Source: Neckera pumila
Lineage: Eukaryota > Streptophyta > Bryopsida > Hypnales > Neckeraceae
Direction: 5' to 3'
Length of the DNA: 64,000 nucleotides
Assembly (NCBI GenBank): GCA_963969595.1
Contig: OZ018408.1
Location: 22,751,823-22,815,822, forward strand
Shown: positions 14,130-24,400 of the stretch, in pieces
Numbering within the stretch: the stretch's first letter is position 1
How the letters are laid out: the number at the start of each line of letters is the position of its first letter
Notes under the pieces: model-generated
Seen by the model: only the letters and a program-made list of their open reading frames with translations
Databases searched by the model: none
Told to the model about the DNA's origin: nothing
Translations under genes and position numbers: made by a program

Positions 14130-14330
14130 AGTCAAGTAGGACAATAGGCATTCACTAAGCAAATATAGCCGTGACACATGTTCAGTGAGATCAATAGGGA
14201 GTCCTCCAGCATAGACATATGATGAATCCTTATACTTGGGATGCCATGAGATGTCTTCAATGATGCCTATTATTTCCTCCATGGATGTAATTTTATGCGT
14301 ATTTTTCACTTGGGTCAACATTGGATTCAT
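14130..14330 (-). pseudogene. Fragment of an Ist3/RBMX2-type RNA-binding protein gene (plant CCCH25/42 family)
   Basis: From the ATG at 14328-14330 the minus-strand frame reads MNPMLTQVK, then WHPKYKDSSYVYAGG and PIDLTE. This matches the conserved start and RNP2 strand of the Snu17/Ist3-like RRM protein, called zinc finger CCCH 25/42 in plants, a spliceosomal RES-complex relative. After DLTE the frame shifts by one. The continuation reads AIFA, two stops, then MPIV, where the family has AVFAQYGEIVD. The rest of the RRM and the CCCH finger are absent. It is a decayed 5' fragment, perhaps captured or retroposed. No introns are seen in the piece. Confidence 0.7.
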
Positions 14331-14432
14331 GATGATTGTTCCTTCTCTTGACAATCTCTTACTCTCACAATCCAAAAGAAATTAGACAAAAAATCACAAC
14401 ACCTTGATAAACCATTAGAGAAAAACTGAATC

Positions 14433-14735
14433 CTCCGGAGGGCTGCTAGAATGTGACAAACCAAGCTATTAAAAGCTTAATTTGTCACACAAAGCTGACT
14501 GCTGCGGTGAGCAGTCAGCTCTCGTAATTTTTTCTTTTTTTTTCTTTTTTTAATAATTTTTTTAAGATAAGTTTTTTTTTCGTTTTTTTTTAATAATTTT
14601 TTATTTGGAATCTTTGGTTCTAGCGCCACTGCTGCTGCAATTTTAGCAAGGCGGAAATAGGGGGAGAACGAGTATTTCAGCAAAAAAAAACAAATTTCAA
14701 GGTACCTCAGGGGGCCGTGGAGCAGCACTCTGGAG
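14433..14735. mobile_element. Probable small MITE with internal hairpins
   Basis: The ends carry CCTCCGGAGGGCTGCT at the left and, inverted at the right, CCTCCAGAGTGCTGCT (14 of 16 match). Inside, TGTGACAAA and TTTGTCACA pair around 14454-14490. A perfect 11-bp stem AGCTGACTGCT / AGCAGTCAGCT with a 6-nt loop lies at 14493-14520. The rest is a poly-T rich stretch. There is no coding capacity and no clear target duplication. Confidence 0.4.
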
Positions 14736-15914
14736 GCCTAAAATTTCCTCTAATGCCTCATTGCTTGGTCTCCCTTTTATAAGTTGAAAATTTCTTTCCT
14801 ACTAACCAGTCCATGAGTATTTAGTCATCCTCCTAACAAGTCTTGATCCTTGATTCAAAGACCTTTTGATAAAGAACAATAAATCATGCCAAATTGCCTC
14901 AAATTTTACATGTGGCACATATGCCATTCCAGTGTCTTCATCAAGTTCATAAATTGCAAAAGAAAATGCCTTGCCCATCTTTGACTTTGATGTAACTATT
15001 CTATATACTACATAATTGTATTGTGTCTGCAAGTTAATTTGAATGTATGGATCAAGAATTTGGTGATACAACTAATGAAATTGAAATATTGACTAACAAT
15101 CTCTACCACATCAATAGACATCTAAGGGCCTAATTGATGTCAAAAGTAATGGAGCACAAATAAAAGATAAGAAATGTGAAGATTCAACTATTTTGAATAA
15201 ATTTGACTATTTATTTAGTTCAATATTTGATGTTTATTTGCATATCCTTGTTTAAAGTTCTTGACAATGTAATTATTAATGGCTTCACTTACTTCTTCAA
15301 CATTTCTTAAGTTTGATGTATTGTTACTCTTGACTATACAAAATCATTGAAAATGTTTGTCTGAAGATAAACTTGGTTTATTTGTTGTATTATATCAAAC
15401 CTTATGGCTGCCATAATATTAAAATTTCAAACATCTTTTGTCTACCTTGTGCATTCATAATAAGAAAAAAAAAGGAAACTATTTACTAAGGACATTTGGT
15501 TTGCTTTTTTAGAAAAAAAATTCTTTAGATTAAATAGAAATTGAGATGAAGTACACAATTTTTATATTGGTTGCTTTTTACTTGCCTCTATGATTCATAA
15601 ATACCATTCCAAACTTTGCTAGACATTTCTTTGGAATGACAATTCAATAGTGCACGTTATATCTTTTAAAACTTTGTTAGACATTTCAACAGTGCATGGT
15701 GTTGATAAGTCTAGGGACTTCTCTCTTTTATATTTATCTATTAGTTTTCAGTCTTCTATTGTAGCGAGTGATATTATCTCCCACTAAAGGTAGCATAGTA
15801 TAGGCTATGTCAGACATTTGTATAGATTTGTTTATTTTGGTTTTATGCCACATTTAACTACTTTTGGACTTTTGAAAGTCTAGAATTAATAACGGTCTTC
15901 AATAGGAAAAAATT
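14736..15914. other. AT-rich intergenic DNA
   Basis: A minus-strand frame at 14802-15071 is open for 89 codons, but I recognise no family and no splice partner. I treat the stretch as non-coding. Confidence 0.4.
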
Positions 15915-16012
15915 GATCATCAAGAGATAGTGCACAACATCAAGAGATCTATCCAAAACATCTAGAGATCTATACAAATATTGAGAGATCTGTACAAACA
16001 TCGTAAGATCCC
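15915..16012 (+). repeat. Short tandem repeat, about 20-bp unit
   Basis: About five imperfect units built on CATCAAGAGATCTATACAAA follow each other. Later units drift to ATTGAGAGATCTGTACAAA and CATCGTAAGATCCCACG. It is a degenerate minisatellite. Confidence 0.7.
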
Positions 16013-17338
16013 ACGATGTTTTGTCCAGAATTCATCGAATAGTTCAAAAGTACTTAAATGTGGCATTTTTAGAGATGATATTAAAAATGTCTCTATTTGT
16101 GTTTATTTCATTGATATCAAATTTAATGAAGTTCTTCTTTGTAATTCCATTTTGTTACAAATATTGAATGACTAACATGTATGACTGAAATAACTTCAAG
16201 AATACAATTTTTGTTTTTGCTTCACATTCACCGGAAATGACAACTTAGTCTTCCACAATTTTAGAATCTTAATGCTCACGATTATAGGGTTCCACTTTTT
16301 TGTACCATGAAAACTCTAGAAAAAGACACCCAAATTGCCTCTCCACGCTCATACATTAGCATTCCCTATGATTGCGTGGTTTTGAGGCCCAAATCTACTT
16401 CAAAATATTCCTATCTGGACAAAGCAAGCTCAAAATCTTTGTCTATATTTATTCTCTTACAATTTTAATCATAAGATCTCGTAGTTAATTTGCTGAAGTG
16501 CATCCTACCAAAGTTTTAGAGTAAAATTCCCACCTATTCCAAGTTCAATGTGCCTAAACTTCATAATGTATTTTCTCTAACTCTTTCCAAAAGTGTAGTT
16601 TTGTCACTTCCAACATCTGTTGAAAAAAAGATGTACTCGTGTCCTAAACTCTTAAAGAATTGGGGGTGTTTGAGCATAGCTCTTGTTTTCTTGACTATTT
16701 CTTGTAACAAGCATATTTCCTCATTCATGTAGAATAATTTTGATGATTGCCAAGTTGAAATGAAAGAAGACTTATCTAGCTTTGCTATGGAAAAAGATCA
16801 ACAAAATCAAACAATTTTTGAGAAAATGCCACCGTTGATAAGATGGATGAAAGATGTTTAGTTAGGCTATACTTTATATACACGCAAAAATGGGAATGTT
16901 GAAATTAGAGTGCTCAAAAGTGCTCCCAAAATTCTAAATTTTTTCCACAAGTACATATCATCATGATATTGATGTGTAATTTTTTCAAATCATTTTGAGG
17001 AATGGAAAAAAAGTTATGAAGTTGTAAAGTGATGGCCCATAGTGCCTTTTTCATTTTCAAAAAAATCACCAAAATTGCACACTTGATCATTTCACGATTG
17101 GATTGCATCAATGGATTCAATAGAAGAAATCATCCAGGGTCTCTTTGTTGTTCACAGATTGTTAGTGACGTTAACATTTCAAATTTTCTATAAATGTAGT
17201 TGTAGATCTAAAAGCCATGTGGTGACCTTATGGTCTTTTAGGGATTAACTCTAAAATGTTGTAGAGATAAAAAAGGAGACCAATAGGTGAATTTCAAGAT
17301 AATTGTAGAAATCAGAAGAATGCACCTATTGGTCCATA
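16013..17338. other. AT-rich intergenic DNA
   Basis: No gene is recognised. A GGTCTTTTAGGGATTAAC stretch at about 17234-17251 resembles one end of the TTAA-flanked elements. Its partner was not found, so it may be a broken relic. Confidence 0.4.
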
Positions 17339-18430
17339 AGGGTGATGGCAAGAAACACTTAAAGGGGTATGTCACACTTTAGTTTTTTATTTTTGTTTTG
17401 ACCATAATTTTTGTCCTTTAGCTCCAAATGACTTGAAATTTATAGGAAAGCTACTCATAACTATTATATATCTTAGATAATTTTTGAGTATTTTTTAAAA
17501 TATTTTACTATTTTTCAACAACCCCAAAAATTTCTCACAATGGCTGATTTAGGGTTTTTTAGCACTAATTGGAACCCAAAGAAACTAGTTTTGAGCTGAA
17601 ATTTAGAGAGGGTGGTCTCTTAATACACTAGTAGCTACCGTTTAAAGAGATTTTAAAAATACTTATTTTTATGTGGTGTAGAGGTCCACAAAGAGAGCTT
17701 CTTTCTACATTTTTTTTCAAAGATGCAAAACAATACTTTGGTGAATTTTTTGGTCAAATCTCATCAAAAAAAAGTCTTCTCAAATATTTGATTTTTATAT
17801 AATTTTTCAAAATAAATCCTATTTTTTACAAATAAAAATGTTAGAAGTGGTATTTTCTTCACCCGAATTCTATGTGAATTCTATGTCCAAAAGTCTAGTG
17901 AAGAAAATACCACTTCTAACATTTTAATTTCTAAAAAATAGGATTTTCTTTTGAAAATTTTTATAAAAATAAAAAATTTGAGAAGACTTTTTGGTGATGA
18001 GATTTGACTAAGAAATTCACCAAAATATTGTTTTGCATCTTTGGAAAAAAATGTAGAATGAAGCTCTCTTTGTAGACTCTACACCACATAAAAATAAGTA
18101 TTTTAAAATTCCTTTGTACAATAGCTACTGGTCTACTAAGAGACCATTATCTCAAAATTTCAGCTTAAAATTCGTTTTTTTGTGCTTAAATGGTGCTAAA
18201 AACCCCTAAATCAGCCATTGTGAGAAATTTTTGGGGTTGTTTAAAAATAGTAAATTATTTTTAAAAAATCTTCAAAAATCAAGTAAAGTATGTAATGGTT
18301 AAACAGCTTTTGTATAAATTTTGAGTCATTTGGACCTACAACACAAAAGTTATAGCCAAAACAAAAATAAAAAACTAGGGTGTGACAAAACGCAACAAAT
18401 AGTACAAGTGTTTCTGGCAATCACCCTAAG
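17339..18430. repeat. Long foldback F1, about 0.53-kb arms
   Basis: An imperfect inverted repeat. The left arm (17339-17862) starts GGGTGATGGCAAGAAACACTT and continues through TATGTCACAC. The right arm (17898-18430) ends with the complement, AAGTGTTTCTGGCAATCACCC. The loop of about 35 bp holds GAATTCTATGT twice. There is no coding capacity. It is a foldback element or two head-to-head copies of one repeat. Its arms are homologous to those of F3, in which the same module points the other way. Confidence 0.8.
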
Positions 18431-19224
18431 TCACATCATTTTTGGCAAAGTATACATAACATTGTATATCCAAGATTAGAGATGGTCAAAGAGCCATATA
18501 AAAATAAATTATTCACTATAGGGATCCCCTTTTCAAGGATGCAAAAAGGCATAAGATTAAACAACTAGGCAATGGTCCTCCTCTATGTTGTAAAGGTATT
18601 ATGTCTCCTAGATGCCTGGGAGAGACTTTCAATATAATTCAAAGATTGGGATTGGTAGAGGGGCCCTATAAGACAATTTTGTTTACTATAGAGGTCTCCT
18701 TCACAAGCGGATGGAAAAGAAAATCCTATCTCATTGGTAACGATGTTATAGGATCCCTGCCTCATTGGTAAACAATGTTATATACCTTAGTGAAAGGTCT
18801 CATTCTTTTGTTGTTCTTAGAGCATTGTCATCAGTTCTACAAAATTGGACCATGGCATGAAGAAGTAGTGGAGCATTTAAATATTACCTCATGAGATGTG
18901 GCAGTGCACTCAAGACCCGAAGCTCCGCTCCAACCACCCCTTAAAGTCTATCCTTGCTAAAGTTCTTCCCTTTCTTCTCACACCTCTCACTAGCCTCAAC
19001 GTCTTTCACTAAGGCCATAATAAAAGTTAACATAATGAGGTGCTGGTGTAGAGCTACTAAGTTTTCTCAAATAAGCGCGGCAAGCAAAAATATGGTGTTG
19101 TCAAGGTGGAGTGGCATAGCTAGTTGCAACGCTCTTACCTCAATTTTACGGTAAGGTAGTCTGTTTTAAAAAGCGACTGTGTTCTAAAGGTGATCAAGAC
19201 ATAGAGATCTATTTTTCTTTCTTC
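18431..19224. other. Intergenic DNA without a recognised gene
   Basis: No coding region or element could be supported. Confidence 0.4.
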
Positions 19225-19710
19225 AATGTACCACCAATGTACATTTTAGGAGCATTACAAAAAATTTTAGGCCTCAACAAGACTAAGAGTGCGTGATTTT
19301 TGGCACCTGCAGGGTGCAATTATGGAGGGGATTTTTTTGTTTTGTTTTTTCGAATTGTTTTTTTTCCAAAATGATGTGGCTTCTGATGTGGCATTGACAG
19401 CGTTGACGTTGTCGAAATACAACCACGTCACATTTTCAATTTTCAATTTTCAATTTTTTTCCATAATATCACCACGGGGGGGCTAGGCTTAGCGGCCTTG
19501 TTGAGGCCTCATTTTTTTTGTAGTGGTGATTGCTTTTAGTGACTACTATGTTTCAACTTCAAAAATTCATAACTAATTCCACGAAGGTCCAAAAAATATG
19601 AAAGAACTTGTGTTAGATGCCAATTCCATTTTTCTTCCTACAGAAATCTACTAAAAATTGTTACAAGAAGTTTAGCTCTTAAATGGTCGCTTTAAAAGCA
19701 GACTACCTTA
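19225..19710 (+). repeat. Dispersed repeat R, copy 2, split by a small element
   Basis: Left part 19225-19252 (CCACCAATGTACATTTTAGGAG) and right part 19526-19710 (from TTTCAACTTCAAAAATTCAT to AGCTCTTAAATGG and CTACCTTA). The intervening 273 bp is a CACTA-like MITE. At 19678 the copy has an uninterrupted CTCTTAAATGG. That is exactly the place where R copy 3 carries TTAA element C. Confidence 0.7.
19253..19525. mobile_element. CACTA-like MITE D
   Basis: 273 bp with inverted ends: CATTACAAAAAATTTTAGGC at the left and GAGGCCTCATTTTTTTTGTAGTG at the right, with CTCAACAAG / CTTGTTGAG inside. It interrupts repeat R between TTTAGGAG and GTGATTGC. The flanking triplets GAG and GTG differ by one base, so a 3-bp duplication is only tentative. 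No coding capacity. Confidence 0.55.
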
Positions 19711-20892
19711 TTTTGAAATTTGACTTTTTCCCCAATTTATCATCTACAACAAATTATACTAAATTCCCTCATTTTCCATTCCCTGGATACAATCAATGAG
19801 AATCATTGGTTTAGAAAATGCAAAAGCACTCATTGAAAGTCAAACTATTGTAGAAGACCTCCCCTTTTTCACAGCAAAATTCCCAGGATGAATAATTGCA
19901 CTTCTGTCCTACACAACAGGAGGATTCTCCTCTCATTCATAGGACACAATTCATCTTCCGGAATCGTTTATGGGTTAAGTAATTTTGGAGCTGGGTCCAA
20001 GAGAATGTTGTGAAAACCCCTCCAGGGCGGGGCGGTGCGATGCAGAACAAGGATCACTGAGAATCAATGCCGTTCCGTGACAGATTCACGGCAGGAGCCG
20101 CGGAGGCAAGTGGCAAATCCAAGTGCTTTCCATGACGTCGAATGATGATGGTGTTTTCTGCGCGCAGACAGTGGCCCATACTGGTCCAAATACGCCTTCC
20201 CTGCTACCAAATCATGCCTTGCATGTTGCGAGTCTGCATGTGGCCCCCAGGACCCATACCAAGGCAATTTGTAAAAGAAAATTTAAAATTGTGCTTCTGA
20301 AACAGTGAGGAGGAGTGTCTGTGTCTGTAGCGGTCGAGCCCAAGTGATTTTTCATTAAGATAATAGCCCATTCAAGCTGCCTCACTCACTCCACCAGTCC
20401 ACCACTGCAGAATGTGCTCCACACTAGCTCTAATTTTGACACTGCGACAATGCCCATATATTTTGTACTACTGGATTGGGTTAAATTTGGCTCCATTTGA
20501 GACCAGTCCCATGATGCAGACTCAGCCGTGAGCCGTCTGGGGCTCCCATGACTCGGTTTGCCAATGCATGATCGATCTGCAGCCTGATTGTAACTATAAT
20601 AACTTTGTATAATAACTTGAAGTATTCGACTGTAACGGAGAGATTCCATGGGGGATTGGGGAGCGCATTTGGACGGAAATGTCGGAGAGAAGGAGCACGA
20701 TTTCATTTACCGACGCCTGGCCTGGACTTGAGACTGACGGAGTTCGCACTGAAAATCTGGCGGCTTGGTGTTGCAAGTGGTGTCAGCAAAGTGAACCGGC
20801 AACAGTGACAGTCCAAGGTGACACCACCAAAAATAAGGCAGTCTTGCTCTTAAAAGCGAACATGACATAGAGTGAGGTACAATGGTGTACAT
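19711..20892. other. Moderately GC-rich intergenic DNA, no gene recognised
   Basis: 20000-20880 is visibly richer in G+C than its surroundings and holds several short frames on both strands, none with a recognisable product or splice partners. It could be a relic of a gene or promoter. I cannot assign it. Confidence 0.35.
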
Positions 20893-20896
20893 TTAA

Positions 20897-20906
20897 CCCC
20901 TAAATG
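20897..20906 (+). repeat. Target-site duplication of copy I, left
   Basis: CCCCTAAATG immediately precedes the element and is repeated exactly at 33045-33054. A length of 10 bp fits Mutator-like elements, which duplicate 9-11 bp. Confidence 0.8.
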
Positions 20907-21190
20907 GGAAACTTAGTAGTGTGAGCGGAGAGCGGAGAGCAGAGAGCAGAGTTTGGAAAGCAGAGAATCAAATTTTTGTAATCAATTTTGACAAAAAGAG
21001 TGCCTATTATCGTGGAATCTAGAATTATTTTAAGCCAAATTTGTTAAAAGGGTACCCCAATTTTGTGGAATTTCAAAAAACATTTCACGAGATTTTTTAA
21101 AAGATACCCCAATACCGTGGATCTTCGAAAAATATTTCTCAAGATTTTAGAAAATGCACCCCAATTTTGTGGAATTCTTACATCTAATTA
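20907..21190 (+). repeat. Left terminal and subterminal repeats of copy I
   Basis: A 7-bp GAGAGCG/A array follows the end. CCTATTATCGTGGAA lies at 21003-21017, and variants of CCCCAATACCGTGGA / CCCCAATTTTGTGGA recur at about 21056, 21106 and 21160. The same CCTATYACCGTGGA core recurs inverted at the right end and in copies II and III. These are candidate transposase-binding sites (inference). Confidence 0.6.
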
Positions 21191-21448
21191 AATCTAGTAG
21201 CAAATAAAACCTTAAAGGCGTGGTACACTGAATTTCTAATGAAAGACTTTGTAAAATTGGTTTTAGGTAGTGTAAAGATGCAATTAGGGCTGACGTCATC
21301 AAAAGAGGCTTACAATCAAACAAAAATCCAAGAAAAAATCCAACGAGACTTGCAAGGATACATGTAAATATAACCCAAACCCAACTCATATAAAATCCAA
21401 ATGAATATAAAGCATAGGAATTTAGGTCACGAAATCCAAAAAGCTCCA

Positions 21449-24400
21449 TCAACGGCTAGAACTACCACTATCCTTGCCTTGCTTCGCCTCTAGATCTATG
21501 TAATCCAAGACACGCTTATTGAAACTGCGTGCACGAGGAGGGGGTGGTGATAGTGCCTCTGCAAATTGATGCGCAATCCCACTAGCATATGAAGGGAGCT
21601 CAAATGCCTTAGGAGGACTTGCAAACATGTCCGTAGTGAGGACATGAATCGGACTCTCCCTTGGAACTCTGAACAATCAAGAAAAATAAATAAATAAGTA
21701 GAAAAAAGAAACAAAGAACGGAGAAGAAGAAATTGCAAACAAACAAAGAAAAATGCAAAAAACAAACTTACGCACAGAGCAAATCAAAGTTGCGCTTTGC
21801 CATCTTCTAAGGAGGCGGAGCAAAAACGGACCCTCGCGGTCGGGCAACCTGACGAGAAGTAGTCTCTGGGTCAGGGTCTCGCATGGAGAGGAGGATGGCG
21901 TCGAAGATGTCCAAATCCGCCTCAAGAGCCACAATATGGCGCTGAAGTGCACGGCACGCAATAATGGAACCACCTAAATCATTTAGAATCAAATTGTGAG
22001 AAGTTGTAATACAAAAAAATAAAGTAGTGGGAAGAGGAAGATTGAAAATCAAAGAGGTTGAAAACAAACCTAGACCACATTGCCAATCCATCACAATGTC
22101 ATCCTTGTCGGTGAGGGCAGAAAAAAGGATGGAATAAAACTCGTGACGTTTCTCACGAGCACTTCTCCAGGGCATGCCATCCTCCCTCATAGCCTGATTC
22201 TTCTCATCCGTGAAACTGTTGAGCCAACCATCCCTCTGGAGGTTGTAACCCATCTTATCAAAAGCTGTGTTCCGTATCTTAAGAACAGAATTAACCCGAA
22301 CTAACACTTTCATGAAGAACTTGCGAGTCTGAAAAAATGAATTCAAATGTGTTAGTATCCATAAATCCACAAAACTCAATTGAATTTGAGATAGAGTAGA
22401 GGGAGAAAAACTTACTACTCCGGTAGGAACCATGGGCGACTGAAGGTCCAAGTCATTCATGCCAAACCAATCTTCAGCCACGTAGAAGTTCATAGTGTGT
22501 GCCCAATTGTGGATATCCCTCGATATATCAGGATCAGCAGCATGAGTGAAGACAAGAATGCTGTTGTCATGGAGGTTGGCATCTGCAAAGGCAAATAGAA
22601 CCTCAAAGTATGAAGTAGACCGCCTGTTCCAAGTTGGAACATCATCTAAGGAGGTAGAGATCCGTGGCACACGCAAGTTCTTGGGCACATCTGCAAAGAG
22701 AAGATCGATGCCCGTGTGAACCTTTTCCTTGGCATTGGATCGAATACGACCTGCTCCAACCTACACAGAGAAATCGTTGTGAAAACTTGAAGAAATAAGA
22801 GAAATTAAATCTTAGAAATAAGAATGAATGCAATGGAAAGAGAAATTGTATATAAACCTTATTTAGGAACTCTTGAATGCGAGTGTAGACTGAATGGCGA
22901 ACCCCGTTGTTCATAAGCTGTTCAATGACATCCACCATGTCCACATTCTCAATCAGGGTGAGCGTAGAGGGCTTCTATGAGGAAGTGGCTGAAGTATCTG
23001 GTGCAATTGCCTTTCGCTTTCGCGGCTCAGAGGGGATGGTGATGTCGCTTTGAGAAGGAGCGGGGGCTGGGTCGGCAGGAGCAATGGAAGGGGTGAAGGA
23101 TGGAGCAGAGGAGGGAGCAACGGAGGGACTTCCAGCGACTGTAGTGTCGGGAGTAGAAGAAGGAGGTGCTGAACCCTTAGAAGCAGAGCGAAGGGACCTA
23201 CGGGGTTGAGAAGGCTGGGTACCTGAGGCTGTGCCAACTAACTTGCCCTTTCTGCCCTTGGACACGTTTACTGGCTTAGTCGCCTTCTCCTTCCCTTTCT
23301 CCGTCGTCTCCGTTGGTAGAAGCTCCAAGTCAGAAGGATGATCAAGCACCGGAGTTGTAGCAATCAATGAAGAGTGAAGTGCTACCTCAGAGAGGGGGAT
23401 AAAACCCCTAGAACAATCAATATACCAACCACAAGCCTTGAGGTGGGGATCTAGGTACTTGGCAACCTGTGTCTCCGTATACATGAATTGGGTAGACTCC
23501 AAATTCACCCAGTCTTCCAAGTAAGGTGATAGAAACGATGTAGAAACAGCTTGCTTGGGAACAAGCTCTTGGAAGATGTACCTGAAATATAAGGCAAAGA
23601 TTAGTAAGTGAAAAGTAGAAAGAGGATACGAATAGCAAAGAGAAGGTGCAAGATGGATGCAAACCTGTAAATCACACGTTGTACAATCTGGCGACCATCA
23701 AACTCATTTAGGTCAGAGGCTTTGAAGAATCTTGGATCTGCATTATGGTCAAAGAACTGCTCAAAGGCTGTGTCCAATAGAAAGATCCTCCAGCGGTCAA
23801 CAAACTCCGCAGGCCGTAATACACCCACGGAGACATTCCAATGAATAGGTCGAGTAAAGCTTGACTCCATGGAAGCAAATTCCTCTACCACAACATGCTC
23901 TAGCTGCATTACTACAAGTAGAAAGTAAGAATTCCAAAGTCAAAATGGTACAAAACAAATTGAAGAAGGGGAGAGTAGTTAGAAAATGGACCTGAGCCCA
24001 AAAAGACGCTTTGTTTAGCCAAATGTCAAGAACCTTCTCCTTAAGAGGCACTATAGAGGGGAACTTGTTACCGCCACGAACAGTAGGGGAGGAATTCCAC
24101 CACCAGAGCCAGGCCATCTTGAAGCGAGGTTGGACGTTAGCTGTGGCAATCTTATGGAGCTTTTCAATTGTCATGTCGGGGACGGTGTTGGTGGAGAAGT
24201 GCCGATCAATCTAGAGACAAGATCCATGGTTAAAAATATGAAAAGGAATGTTGAAGTGGAATGCGACAAAATTGAATAAGAGAAAAGGGAGAGGATAACC
24301 TCGTCAAAGAATGCTGGCTCGTGATGCGAGTTTGCTATGGCAACGTACTTCTCAAAGCTCTTTGTACGAATAGACTTTCTAGCCTTCTCTTCTGTTGAGG

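Noticed and set aside
14802..15071. 89-codon minus-strand frame
   Set aside because: No recognisable family, and it does not continue into the nearby RRM fragment.
19105..19165. tRNA-like stretch (GGCATAGCTAGTTGCAACGC)
   Set aside because: It resembles an A box, but no B box GGTTCGAA or acceptor stem follows. At most a tRNA-derived relic.
21496..21973. Alternative minus-strand frames overlapping the end of the methyltransferase-like gene
   Set aside because: They run through introns with A/T-rich, hydrophobic low-complexity translation. The spliced frame is better supported.
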